NCBI GenBank assembly: GCA_031460175.1 | Contig: JAVKGW010000004.1 | Location: 172,733-236,732, forward strand | Direction of reading: 5' to 3' | DNA length: 64,000 nucleotides | DNA from: Armatimonadota bacterium | GTDB taxonomy: Bacteria; Sysuimicrobiota; Sysuimicrobiia; Sysuimicrobiales; Sysuimicrobiaceae | Part shown: one piece after another, positions 37,587 to 45,886 of the stretch | Layout: every line of letters begins with the position of its first letter | How positions within the stretch are numbered: position 1 is the first letter of the stretch | Translations under genes and position numbers: made by a program | The notes under the pieces: model-generated | Database searches by the model: none | What the model was told of the DNA's origin: nothing | What the model saw: only the letters and a program-made list of their open reading frames with translations

Positions 37587-38386
37587 GGCGGCGGATACCC
37601 CGACAGCCGCGCCAGTTCCTCCAGAGGGATCACCCCCTCGTACCTGCGACCCCGGATGATCCAGGTGGGGTAGGCCCGCACGCCCGCGGCCTCACATGCC
37701 CGGGGGTTTCCTTCCGGCGAGCGGGGATCGCACTCCACGTAGGGCAGGTAGCGGGCCGCCTCCCCGAACATGCGCTTCTGCTCCGCGCAGTGCGGGCACC
37801 AGTACGCCCCGTAGAACTTGGCTCCGGAGGCCGCCAGGTGCCTCGCGAGCCCCTCCGCGTACGCGGTGGCGGCCACCTGTCGCTCGGCAATGGCGTAGCC
37901 GCCCACGACGAAGGCCAGAGCCGCCACGGCGGGCACCGCCAGGGCCGGCCAGCGCACCCCCGCGCGCCCGTACTTCCAGCTTAATCCAAGGACGGCGAAG
38001 GACAGCAGGGCGGACAGCACGCACAGGGCGCAGAAGGTCTCCAGCAGGAACCTCTGGACGCCCAGGAAGACCAGGGACGCCGCGGACCCCGCCGCGGAGA
38101 CCACCAGCGCCAGCTGCCAGCGGCGTCCGGGATCCGTCCCCCACCCGGAGACCACCAGGAGGACTCCGTAGTACACCAGCCCGTACACGGGGAGCGGCAC
38201 ACCCAGCAGGGACGCGTAGCGGCTGGATTGGACCACCTGACAGCCGCTGCCGGCGGGGCAGAACCGGAGCTCTGCCCCGCCGGTGCCGAACCACAGGTAC
38301 CCGCTCAGCAGAAACCCCGCCGCGGCCAGCAGCCCGAGGGGCCAGACGGGGAGACGATTCCCGGACCTACCGGTGCCCGCCCCCAT
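37583..38386 (-). CDS. Vitamin K epoxide reductase-thioredoxin fusion
   Basis: Disulfide-forming membrane enzyme. 267 residues: VKOR domain with four or so membrane spans, the loop Cys pair in FCPAGSGCQVVQSS near 38-45, and the quinone-site CxxC in FLLETFCALCVLS near 120. A C-terminal extracytoplasmic thioredoxin domain carries AYWCPHCAEQKRMFG and cis-Pro YPTWII. Such fusions oxidise exported proteins and pass electrons to quinone; here the likely clients include Sco and cupredoxins. It overlaps the PCuAC gene by 20 bp and the CopC-like gene by 4 bp. Confidence 0.9.
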   Translation of the reverse strand: MGAGTGRSGNRLPVWPLGLLAAAGFLLSGYLWFGTGGAELRFCPAGSGCQVVQSSRYASLLGVPLPVYGLVYYGVLLVVSGWGTDPGRRWQLALVVSAAGSAASLVFLGVQRFLLETFCALCVLSALLSFAVLGLSWKYGRAGVRWPALAVPAVAALAFVVGGYAIAERQVAATAYAEGLARHLAASGAKFYGAYWCPHCAEQKRMFGEAARYLPYVECDPRSPEGNPRACEAAGVRAYPTWIIRGRRYEGVIPLEELARLSGYPPP

Positions 38387-38819
38387 GGTCGGACCCCTCC
38401 TCCTGGCGCACGGGCACTTGGATCCCGAGGTCCCCCGCCCGCGCAAACCGCAGCTTGAGGGGAAACCGCTCTCCCACCCGGAGAGGCCGGGTGAGCCGGA
38501 TGAGCATGATGTGGTAGCCGCCAGGCTTGAGTTCCACCTTTGCCCCCCCGGGGACCTCGATGGACTCCACCTTCTCCATGCGGTGCATCCCGCCCTCCGT
38601 GCGGGTGCGGTGCAGCTCCACCGCCTCCGCCACTTCCGCCTCCGCGGCCACCAGCCGGTCCAGCTGGGAGGACCGGTTGTGGATCTCCATGTAGACCGCG
38701 CTGTTCCCGCCTCGGGTTCCCGGACGGGCCCAGGGATGCTCCACCTCGATGGCGGAGGTCGCAGCCTGGGCAAGCCCCAACGCCAGGATCAAAGCCGCCA
38801 GAAGCATTCCCGTGCGCAT
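38367..38819 (-). CDS. PCuAC-family periplasmic copper chaperone
   Basis: 150 residues, signal peptide at 1-20. VEHPWARPGTRGGNSAVYMEIHN and ELHRTRTEGGMHRMEKV, followed by PGGYHIMLIRL, match the PCuA(C) H(M)x10Mx21HxM copper(I) site. PCuAC proteins hand copper to the CuA centre of cytochrome oxidase together with Sco. The C-terminus adds a His/Asp-rich tail (EEGSDHGGGHR), a possible second metal site. It lies 4 bp downstream of the Sco gene. Confidence 0.88.
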   Translation of the reverse strand: MRTGMLLAALILALGLAQAATSAIEVEHPWARPGTRGGNSAVYMEIHNRSSQLDRLVAAEAEVAEAVELHRTRTEGGMHRMEKVESIEVPGGAKVELKPGGYHIMLIRLTRPLRVGERFPLKLRFARAGDLGIQVPVRQEEGSDHGGGHR

Positions 38820-38823
38820 CCGT

Positions 38824-39426
38824 TCACCTCCCGGCCCGCTGGGTTCTCCGTGCCTCCCGCACCAGCAGCCGCAGGTCGTGGACGTAGTCCTCCACGGAGG
38901 TCCCGAAGTTGAACCGCAGCCGCCAGCGTCCCAGGGCGTCCACCACGGGCACGAACGCGGTGTGCCCCACCAGGTACCCCACGGCACTGTCCGGCTGGGG
39001 CACCTTCTCGTACAGGACCCCAAAGGCCCGGTAGAAAGGCCGCAGGGACTCCTCGGTCCCCACAAGCCCCACGAACTCCGGGCTAAACAGCCCCAGGTAC
39101 TCCCCCACCTTCCGCGCGGTATCCCGCTCGGGATCCACGGTCACGAACACCCACCGGATTCTCCGGGCATCCTCCCCCAACTTCTCCTGCGCCCGCTTCC
39201 ACTTGGCCAGGGTCCCCGGACACACATCCGGGCAGTGGGTGTACCCGAAGAAGTACACCACCACGGATCCCCGCTGATCTGCGGTCCGGAACAGCCGGCC
39301 CCGGTGGTCCCGGGCCACGAGGTCCGGCACCGGTCGAGGCGGGTCCACCACCTCCCCGCGGAATTGCGGTGCGCTCTGACACGCGGCCACCAGCAGGCAC
39401 GCCAACACCACGAAGCTGCGCGCCAT
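38824..39426 (-). CDS. Sco1/SenC family copper-delivery lipoprotein
   Basis: 200 residues. Lipoprotein signal ending LLVAAC with lipid-attachment Cys16. Thioredoxin fold with the Sco motif GYTHCPDVCP (CxxxC) near 62-71 and the third copper ligand His in VGYLVGHTAFV near 155. Sco proteins mature the CuA site of cytochrome c oxidase or other copper enzymes. Centre of a tight operon with PCuAC and the VKOR fusion, supporting a copper-enzyme assembly role. Confidence 0.93.
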   Translation of the reverse strand: MARSFVVLACLLVAACQSAPQFRGEVVDPPRPVPDLVARDHRGRLFRTADQRGSVVVYFFGYTHCPDVCPGTLAKWKRAQEKLGEDARRIRWVFVTVDPERDTARKVGEYLGLFSPEFVGLVGTEESLRPFYRAFGVLYEKVPQPDSAVGYLVGHTAFVPVVDALGRWRLRFNFGTSVEDYVHDLRLLVREARRTQRAGR

Positions 39427-39463
39427 AAGACCCCCTCCCGGAAAACGGGTTGCTCCGATCGGA

Positions 39464-39838
39464 TCAGGCGCTCCTGGGGGGCGGCTCAGGAGGGTTCAGG
39501 AAGACGTCGTAAGGAGGCAGGAAATTCCAGACCCCATGGGAACGGGAAACCGCGGGGACCGGGACTTCCCCCAAGACCCCTGCGACCCCTACCCCGCCCA
39601 CCAGATGCAGCGTCGCCGCGGAGGCGGGTTCCAGGGCCCGGAGGCTGATCACAAAAGGCCCATGCGCATGGGAAGCAGGGTGCGGGCCGTGGGGATGGAC
39701 GAGGCGCTGTCGAGTTTCGGGATCTCCACCGAGGACCACGTGGGCGTGGTAGGGGTCGTGGCCGTGCGGGTCCACCAGGGGTCCCAGCGCGGCCAGGCTC
39801 ACCACAACCCCCATCGCCCGGAGGGCCCAACCCGCCAT
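39464..39838 (-). CDS. His-rich small exported protein of unknown function
   Basis: 124 residues, not recognised. N-terminal hydrophobic segment (ALRAMGVVVSLAALGPL) then a His-rich stretch DPHGHDPYHAHVVLGGDP and VHPHGPHPASHAHGPF, about 11 His in 45 residues. The rest looks like a small beta domain with a Pro-rich end. Position 37 bp upstream of the Sco gene, as first gene of the copper operon, suggests an extracytoplasmic metal buffer. A minus-strand TACACT ends 11 bp before the ATG. Confidence 0.65.
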   Translation of the reverse strand: MAGWALRAMGVVVSLAALGPLVDPHGHDPYHAHVVLGGDPETRQRLVHPHGPHPASHAHGPFVISLRALEPASAATLHLVGGVGVAGVLGEVPVPAVSRSHGVWNFLPPYDVFLNPPEPPPRSA

Positions 39839-39878
39839 GGCTCAGGGATAGTGTAGCACGGCGACTTTGGGCCCGACG

Positions 39879-40583
39879 TCAGAGTCCGAGGTAGGCGGTC
39901 CGGATGAGTTCGCTGTCCAGCAACTCCTCCCGGGTTCCCTCCAGGACGACCCGCCCGTTCTCCATCACGTACGCCCGGTCCGCGGTCTCCAGGGCCTGCT
40001 GGACGCTCTGCTCCACCAGCAGCACCGTGACGCCATCTGCCCGCAGCCGTCGGATCAACCGGAACACCTCCGCCACCACCCGGGGAGCGAGCCCCCAACT
40101 GACCTCGTCCAGGATGAGCAGTTGCGGGCGCCCCATGAGGGCCCGGGCGACGGCCGTCATCTGTCGTTCCCCTCCGCTGAGGCTCCGCACCAGCTGCCGC
40201 TGGCGGTCCTTCAGCACGGGGAACAGCTGGAACACCCACTCGAGACGATCCCGCCGGGTCTTCCACGCGGAAGGGGAGAACGCCCCCATCTCCAGATTCT
40301 CCCGCACCGTCATCTCCGGGAACAGCCCGCCTCCCTGCGGCACGTACGCGATCCCCATCTCCGCGATCCGATGCGGTTCCCTGCCCGTGATGGGCTCTCC
40401 CCGGAAGACGATCCGGCCTGCCATGGGCCGGAGATGTCCCGTGATGGCATTGAGGAGGGTCGTCTTTCCGGCCCCGTTGGGGCCGAGGATGGCCACCACC
40501 TCCCCCTCGCTCACCCGGAGGGACACCTCCCACACCACCTGCACCCTCCCGTATCCCGCACACACGCGCTCCACGCTCAGCAT
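39879..40583 (-). CDS. livF: Branched-chain amino-acid-type ABC transporter ATPase LivF
   Basis: 234-residue ATPase of a HAAT-family importer. Walker A GPNGAGKTT near 34-42, LSGGERQM signature near 135, Walker B LLILDEVS. LivF-type features include YVPQGGGLFPEMTVRENLEMGA. Last gene of the livK-H-M-G-F operon; it overlaps livG by 7 bp. The substrate is set by the binding protein and may be a branched-chain or aromatic acid, amide or urea. Confidence 0.93.
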   Translation of the reverse strand: MLSVERVCAGYGRVQVVWEVSLRVSEGEVVAILGPNGAGKTTLLNAITGHLRPMAGRIVFRGEPITGREPHRIAEMGIAYVPQGGGLFPEMTVRENLEMGAFSPSAWKTRRDRLEWVFQLFPVLKDRQRQLVRSLSGGERQMTAVARALMGRPQLLILDEVSWGLAPRVVAEVFRLIRRLRADGVTVLLVEQSVQQALETADRAYVMENGRVVLEGTREELLDSELIRTAYLGL

Positions 40584-41320
40584 CCCGCGCTCGCCCCGCT
40601 CCCGAGATACACCTCGATGACCTCGGGGTGCCGGACCACTTCCTCCGGCCGCCCCTCCGCGATTTTCTTCCCCTGGTGCAGGACCATGACCCGGTTACAC
40701 GCCCGCATCACCGCCCGCAGGACGTGCTCGATGAGGACCACGGTCATGCCCTCCCCCTGCAGCCGGCGGAGGAGGGCCACGGCCTCCTCCACCTCCCGGG
40801 CGGTGAGGCCCGCCATGAGTTCGTCCAGGAGGAGCACCCGGGGCTTCCCTGCAAGGGCCCTCGCGAGCTCCACCCGTTTCTGGTACACGATCTGCAGGTC
40901 TCCGGCCACCGTGCCCGCCAGGTTCCGCAGCCCCACGGTTTCCAGGGCCCACCAGGCATGGCGCTCCGCCTCGGACCGTGTCCGCCCCGAATCCGGGCCG
41001 AACCACGCGCCCGCCAGCACGTTCTCGAACACCGTCATCCCGCGGAATACCCGCACGGTCTGGAAGGTCCGGGCGATGCCGAGCCGGTAGATCCGATCCG
41101 GCCCGAGCCCCAGAATCGGTCGCCCCCTAAACCACAGCTGCCCCTGGTCCGCGGCCACCGCTCCGGTCACCACGTTGAACAGGGTGGTCTTCCCGGCCCC
41201 ATTGGGGCCGATGATCCCCACCACCTCCCCCTCCTCCACCTCGAAGGAAACCCCCGCCAGGGCCATCACGCCCCCGAACCGCTTGACGAGGCCTCGACCC
41301 TCCAGGAAGGCCGCGGTCAC
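40577..41320 (-). CDS. livG: Branched-chain amino-acid-type ABC transporter ATPase LivG
   Basis: 247-residue partner ATPase. Walker A GPNGAGKTTLFNVV near 36-49, the LivG-typical IYRLGIARTFQTVRVFRGMTVFENV, and Walker B RVLLLDELMAGLT. The usual LSGGQ signature is degenerate here: VYQKRVELARALA replaces it. LivG proteins normally have LSYGQQRRLEIARAL, so this is a notable loss, although Walker motifs remain and LivF keeps its signature. GTG start, 4 bp from the livM stop. Confidence 0.88.
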   Translation of the reverse strand: MTAAFLEGRGLVKRFGGVMALAGVSFEVEEGEVVGIIGPNGAGKTTLFNVVTGAVAADQGQLWFRGRPILGLGPDRIYRLGIARTFQTVRVFRGMTVFENVLAGAWFGPDSGRTRSEAERHAWWALETVGLRNLAGTVAGDLQIVYQKRVELARALAGKPRVLLLDELMAGLTAREVEEAVALLRRLQGEGMTVVLIEHVLRAVMRACNRVMVLHQGKKIAEGRPEEVVRHPEVIEVYLGSGASAGC

Positions 41321-41324
41321 TCCG

Positions 41325-42299
41325 TCACCGCCCTCCTCTCCCCCCGGCCCATGCCAGGACCTGCTCCCACCACCGGCTCACGAACGCCGTCACTCCTCCG
41401 GGGCTGTACAGCATGACCGCCACCATCACGAGGCCGAAAAGCAGCATGTAGTGGTAGGGGAGCCGGGTGATCAGGAAGTCCTCCAGCGCCACGAAGAGCA
41501 CCGCTCCCAACGCCGCCCCGTACGGACGTCGGCTCCCGGTGAACACCGCGATGAGCACGGGGATGAAGGACAGCTGCAGGTTGAAGGCGATGCGGGGGTC
41601 CACGTACGTCCACCGGGTGGCCATGATCGCTCCCGCACACCCCATGAAGACAGCGCTCAGGGAGAAGCCGACCACCTTCACCCGGGTGGTGGGGATCCCG
41701 ATGTGCGCCGCGGCCTCCTCGTCCTCCCCGATGCACCGCAGGGCCATCCCCAACTTCGACCGCTGGACCAGCTCCCAGGCGGCGAACAGCAGTCCGAGGA
41801 GGGCCAGCATGGCGTAGTAGATGACCTCCTGTCCCACGGGCAGCACGATGCGCCCCACCCGGCCGAAGAAATGCGCCTCCCCCCACCGGGTGGCGGAGGT
41901 GGCCAGCTCCACCGCTCCCAGGGTGAACATGCTGAAGTACGCCCCCCGCAACCGGAGGGTGACCACGCCCATCCCCGCCGCCGCCGCGCTGCTGATCAGT
42001 CCTCCCAGCAGGACAGCCGTCCAGAATCCCAGAGAGGTACGCCACAGGACCGCGGCGTACACGCCGAGCCCGAAGAACACCGCGGAGGCCAAGGAGATGT
42101 AGCCCGTGGTGCCCGCGAACAGCATCCAGCTCACGGTCAGCACCACGTACATGCCCAGGTTGCTCAGGAACACCAGAGAGTACGCGGGGAGGTACCAGGG
42201 GGCACCCACCAGGGCCGCGGCCACCGCCACCAGGGCCGCGGTCCGGAGCGTGGTTCCGCTTCGGATCAGGCTGCCAACAAGCCCTTTGGTCTCCACCAT
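41325..42299 (-). CDS. livM: Branched-chain amino-acid-type ABC transporter permease LivM
   Basis: 324 residues with about ten hydrophobic segments. Family motif GTTGYISLASAVFFGLGVYAAVL near 65-87 and the ATPase-contact loop KLGMALRCIGEDEEAAAHIGI near 185-205, then VFMGCAGAIMATRWTYVDP. ATG 42299 overlaps the livH 3' end by 34 bp, a long overlap; later starts would cut into the first membrane segment. Confidence 0.9.
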   Translation of the reverse strand: MVETKGLVGSLIRSGTTLRTAALVAVAAALVGAPWYLPAYSLVFLSNLGMYVVLTVSWMLFAGTTGYISLASAVFFGLGVYAAVLWRTSLGFWTAVLLGGLISSAAAAGMGVVTLRLRGAYFSMFTLGAVELATSATRWGEAHFFGRVGRIVLPVGQEVIYYAMLALLGLLFAAWELVQRSKLGMALRCIGEDEEAAAHIGIPTTRVKVVGFSLSAVFMGCAGAIMATRWTYVDPRIAFNLQLSFIPVLIAVFTGSRRPYGAALGAVLFVALEDFLITRLPYHYMLLFGLVMVAVMLYSPGGVTAFVSRWWEQVLAWAGGRGGR

Positions 42300-43138
42300 A
42301 ACAGGACCACGAAGAGGAAGTAGTAGGCCACCACCGCGAGCCCCGGCTGCCAGTAGGTGACCGCGGTCCCCACCACCCCGAGCAGGACCCCTCCGAGAAG
42401 GCTCCCCGGAATGTTCCCCAGTCCCCCCAGCACCACCACGATGATGGCGATCACCGTGTACTCGAAGCCCATGATGGGGTGGATGCTGTAGACCATGCTG
42501 ATGAGGGAACCCGCGGCGCCCGCGGCCCCCGTGCCCAGGGCGAAGCAGATGCCCAGGACGTTCTGCACGTCCACGCCCACGCTGGCCGCCCCGGATCGAT
42601 CCTGGGCCGCGGCCCGGATGGCTTTTCCGATCCGGGTTCGCTTTAACAGGGCATAGAAGAGCCCTCCCAGCCCCACGGAAACCCCGAAGATGATGATCCG
42701 GTTGACCGGGAGCACCAGCTCCCCCAACCGTACCGCGCCCGGCAGGTACGAGTAGCTCCGGACGTCTGCGCCCCACGCCAGGATGACAACGTTCTGGATC
42801 ACGAAGAGGATCCCGAAGGAGGTGAGCATGCATGCGGCCTCAAAGGCCTCCAGGGACCGCACGAGCCGCTGGAGGCGGGCGAAGACCAATCGGTACAACG
42901 CCCACCCCAACCCGAAGCTCAGCCCGAGGGCGGCCGCCAATCCCACGAAGGGGCTCATCCCCGCACGGACGTACAGCCACCACGTGAGGAAGGCACCGAG
43001 GGTGGCGAATTCCCCGTGGGCCACGTTCAGCACCCGGGCCACCCCGTACTGGAGGTTCAGGCCCAGGGACACCAAGCCGTAGATCCCACCCAACATCACC
43101 CCGCCGAGGACGATGTCCAAAACCCGGTTCAGCTCCAT
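42266..43138 (-). CDS. livH: Branched-chain amino-acid-type ABC transporter permease LivH
   Basis: 290 residues, about eight hydrophobic segments. LGLNLQYGVARVLNVAHGEFATLGAF near 26-50 is the LivH signature; RTRIGKAIRAAAQDRSGAASVGVDV near 165-190 contacts the ATPase, followed by GTGAAGAAGSLISMVYSIHPIMG. The start is 109 bp after the livK stop, across a hairpin. Confidence 0.92.
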   Translation of the reverse strand: MELNRVLDIVLGGVMLGGIYGLVSLGLNLQYGVARVLNVAHGEFATLGAFLTWWLYVRAGMSPFVGLAAALGLSFGLGWALYRLVFARLQRLVRSLEAFEAACMLTSFGILFVIQNVVILAWGADVRSYSYLPGAVRLGELVLPVNRIIIFGVSVGLGGLFYALLKRTRIGKAIRAAAQDRSGAASVGVDVQNVLGICFALGTGAAGAAGSLISMVYSIHPIMGFEYTVIAIIVVVLGGLGNIPGSLLGGVLLGVVGTAVTYWQPGLAVVAYYFLFVVLLWWRPKGLLAA

Positions 43139-43169
43139 CCCCGTCTCTCAAGCGTTCCTCACTGGAACG

Positions 43170-43209
43170 AGCGGGGCCGGCGCCAGCCGGAGCCGCCGCC
43201 GGCCCCGCT
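43170..43209 (-). terminator. Intra-operon hairpin between livK and livH
   Basis: 13-bp stem (AGCGGGGCCGGCG with its complement) around a 14-bp loop, 38 bp after the livK stop, no U-tract. Such hairpins often stabilise the binding-protein mRNA or partly terminate, so that receptor exceeds permease. Confidence 0.5.
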
Positions 43210-43247
43210 TTCGAAGCTTCTCTGAACCGCGCCGTGGCCGACCGGTC

Positions 43248-44477
43248 TTATCGCTTCTTCGGCCAGGCCGGCTTCAGGATCGGCTTCGCGGTCCGGTTCT
43301 TCCCGGGGTCCACCACCTCGAAGATCCCCTTCTGCCACTGGCCGATCTGGCCCAGGTGCCCCCGGAACTGCCGATCCCGGTCGTACTTGAACGGCCCCAC
43401 CACGGTGTTGAAGGTCTCCGTGGCCAGCACGTCCCGGATTCTCGTATTATCCAGGGTTCCCGCGGCCTCGATGGCCTGCTGGAGGTGCTCCAGGGAGGCG
43501 TAGTAGTACAGCTGGCCCCACCAGTCCGGAGGCTCCGTGTTGAAGTGCTTCTTGTACAGTTCGATGAACCGCCGAGCCCCTCGCCCGCTCTTCGCATTCC
43601 ACGCGCCGCCCCCCATCATCCCTTCCACCACATCCACGCCGAAGGCGTCCCGGAAGCCCCCCAGGTTCACGCCCACAGAGGAGAAGATGGCCTTGAAGTT
43701 GGCATCCAGCTCGATGGCCTGTCGGGTCAGCAGGAAGGTCTGATCCGGATAGGCGAACGCCACCAGGGCATCCACCCGGGCCCCGAGAGCCTCCTTGATC
43801 AGGGGCGCCATGTCCTTGATGTCCATGGGGAAGCTCTTCACAAAGGCCACCTGTAACCCGGCTTTCCGGAACTCCGGCAGGGCCACGTCCTTGTACTCCA
43901 CCCCGTGGAGATCCTCGTGGTGGATGATGGCCACGGTCCGGAGTCCCAGCTCCCGCAGGACGGCGGCCAGGACAGGCATCTGACTACGGGAGTAGTTCAG
44001 GACCTGGAAGAAGTACGGCAGGTTCGGCATGATCTCCTCGAGCTTCGCCGCCCCTCCGGGCCCTCCGATCAGGACCTTCCGGTACTTGTTCGCGATGGGA
44101 GCCGCGGCGTACAGGAACGCGGTGCTGATGGGCGGGAAGACGATGTCCACCCGGTCCTCCAGGATCAACTTTTCCAGCAGCCGGGTGGCGGTTCCCAGGT
44201 CGGACTTATCGTCGTACTTGATGAACCGGATGGGAAGGCGCCGGCCGAACTCCGAGACCCGGATCCCCCCCCGCGCGTTCACCTCCTTCACCCACATGTC
44301 GTACACGGGTCCGACGGTGGAGTTCGTGACCACGGCGAGGGGACCGGAGAGGGCGAAGGCCACGCCCATGAGAATGGCCTCCTTCCGTGGAGCGGTCCAC
44401 CCCGCCGCGAGTCCCAAGGCAAGGCACCCCGCGATGGCCAGGGTCAGGCCCGTCCACCACAGCTTCCCGGATCGCAT
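43248..44477 (-). CDS. Liv-type ABC transporter substrate-binding protein
   Basis: 409-residue type-I periplasmic binding protein. Signal peptide at 1-27 ending in GWTAP, no lipobox. MGVAFALSGPLAVVTNSTVGPVYDMWVKEVNARGG at about 37-70 opens the domain, then VDIVFPPISTAFLYAAAPIANKYRK (ligand-loop Ser/Thr region). Long C-terminal part resembles amide/aromatic-acid receptors more than LivK. GAGGGGGTG precedes ATG 44477. Ligand not determinable. The alcohol dehydrogenase gene lies 127 bp upstream on the same strand. Confidence 0.85.
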   Translation of the reverse strand: MRSGKLWWTGLTLAIAGCLALGLAAGWTAPRKEAILMGVAFALSGPLAVVTNSTVGPVYDMWVKEVNARGGIRVSEFGRRLPIRFIKYDDKSDLGTATRLLEKLILEDRVDIVFPPISTAFLYAAAPIANKYRKVLIGGPGGAAKLEEIMPNLPYFFQVLNYSRSQMPVLAAVLRELGLRTVAIIHHEDLHGVEYKDVALPEFRKAGLQVAFVKSFPMDIKDMAPLIKEALGARVDALVAFAYPDQTFLLTRQAIELDANFKAIFSSVGVNLGGFRDAFGVDVVEGMMGGGAWNAKSGRGARRFIELYKKHFNTEPPDWWGQLYYYASLEHLQQAIEAAGTLDNTRIRDVLATETFNTVVGPFKYDRDRQFRGHLGQIGQWQKGIFEVVDPGKNRTAKPILKPAWPKKR

Positions 44478-44604
44478 TCCGACCACCCCCTCTGGATTCT
44501 GTCTTCTCGTCTTGGAATCAAAGCGGGCGACCACGAGGTTGTGCGCTTGAACGCACGAGCCGCCTCCCACCTCCCCTCCCGAGGGATCCCATCTTTCCGC
44601 AACC

Positions 44605-45660
44605 TTACTGGAACCGTGTGATCACCGTGAACCCCAGGGTGCGGAACTCCGTCATGGACTGCAGGACCTCGTTCACCTCTTCCAGGGAGATCGTCCGACC
44701 GACCAGTTTCCTCGGGTTCAACTTGCCCTGCTCCACGAGGCCCAGCAGGCCCGCGTACTGGGGATGGGGGTTCCCCACGCTCCCGTAGAATTCCAGCTCC
44801 ATCCCCACCATCATGTCCGTGGGCAGGGCCACCATCCCCTGCTCCGCCTGCGTGGTGAGACCCACCTGCACGTGGCGACCTCCCTTGCGCAGGGAGAAGA
44901 TGGAGTTCTGGATGGTCTCCCGGATCCCCAGGGCGTCCACGGAAAGGTGGGCCCCTCCGCCCGTGATCTCCCGGATCGCCTCCGGGACGTTCTGCTGCCG
45001 GGCATTGACGGTGGCCACCGCGCCCTCCTGGCGGGCCCGCGCGAGCTTCTCCTCGTCCACGTCCACGGCCACCACCCGGGCCCCTGCGGCGTTCGCGATC
45101 TGCACCGCGCTGAGCCCTACTCCCCCAACTCCATGCACCGCCACCCACTCCCCCGCCCGCACCCGTCCTCGGTGCAGCACCGCGTGATAAGCGGTCATGT
45201 ACCGACACCCCAGGGCGGCCGCGGTTACGAAGTCCACCGCTTCCGGCAGGCGGATGAGGTTGAAGTCCGCGTTGGGAATGCGGACGTACTGGGCATAGCC
45301 CCCGTCGAAGGAGAATCCCACCATCTGGAGGTTGTCGCAGAGGTTCGGCCGCCCGCTGAGGCAGTACGAGCAGTACGAACAGCCGAGGTGGAAGGGGACC
45401 GTCACCCGTTCTCCTACCTTTGTCCGCCGCACTTCCGAGCCGACCTCCACCACCACGCCCGCCAGCTCGTGCCCCAGTGTGAGGGGGAGTTGCGGCCGGA
45501 AGCCGATCCACGTCCAGTCTCCCATCCACGCGTGCCAGTCGCTCCGGCAGATCCCGCACGCCTCCACCCGGAGCACCGCGTCCTGGGGTCCGGGTCGCGG
45601 ATCAGGAACTTCCCGGACGACCAGAGGCTTGCGTTGCTCCACCATCTGCGCCGCCTTCAT
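44605..45660 (-). CDS. Zinc-dependent medium-chain alcohol dehydrogenase
   Basis: NAD(P)-linked MDR enzyme, 351 residues. Catalytic zinc Cys in VEACGICRSDWHAW near 38-51, LTLGHELAG His, and a structural-zinc lobe LGCSYCSYCLSGRPNLCD near 96-113 with all four Cys. GVGGVGLSAVQIANAAGA near 180 binds the cofactor. ATG 45660 has GGGAGGGATG close by; upstream in-frame residues are not MDR-like. Adjacent to the Liv-type importer and in the same direction, so it may oxidise the imported compound or a product; inference. Confidence 0.9.
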   Translation of the reverse strand: MKAAQMVEQRKPLVVREVPDPRPGPQDAVLRVEACGICRSDWHAWMGDWTWIGFRPQLPLTLGHELAGVVVEVGSEVRRTKVGERVTVPFHLGCSYCSYCLSGRPNLCDNLQMVGFSFDGGYAQYVRIPNADFNLIRLPEAVDFVTAAALGCRYMTAYHAVLHRGRVRAGEWVAVHGVGGVGLSAVQIANAAGARVVAVDVDEEKLARARQEGAVATVNARQQNVPEAIREITGGGAHLSVDALGIRETIQNSIFSLRKGGRHVQVGLTTQAEQGMVALPTDMMVGMELEFYGSVGNPHPQYAGLLGLVEQGKLNPRKLVGRTISLEEVNEVLQSMTEFRTLGFTVITRFQ

Positions 45661-45886
45661 CGGGCATCCCTCCCCATCGCGGCTTAAACCAAGGCCCCTT
45701 GCCTTGGGAGGGCATATTCGATGCTTCTGAGATCTCTTCCTCCCGGTCGGGCAAAAGGGACGCGGGGAGATGAAAAGGCCCAAGCGGCGTTGTCTAGACG
45801 TTTCCGCGGGTTGGACTTGGTGTAAATCTATCGAGAACTCCCACGGCGACTTTCCCGTACCTTAAAGGGACGGTCGGGAGGATCCC
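45661..45886. other. 226-bp divergent intergenic region
   Basis: Between the alcohol dehydrogenase and the BsuPI-domain gene. An AT-richer patch (GTGTAAATCTATCG near 45818) may hold a plus-strand promoter, but no convincing -35/-10 pair was found. GGGAGG precedes the plus gene. No RNA gene recognised. Confidence 0.5.
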
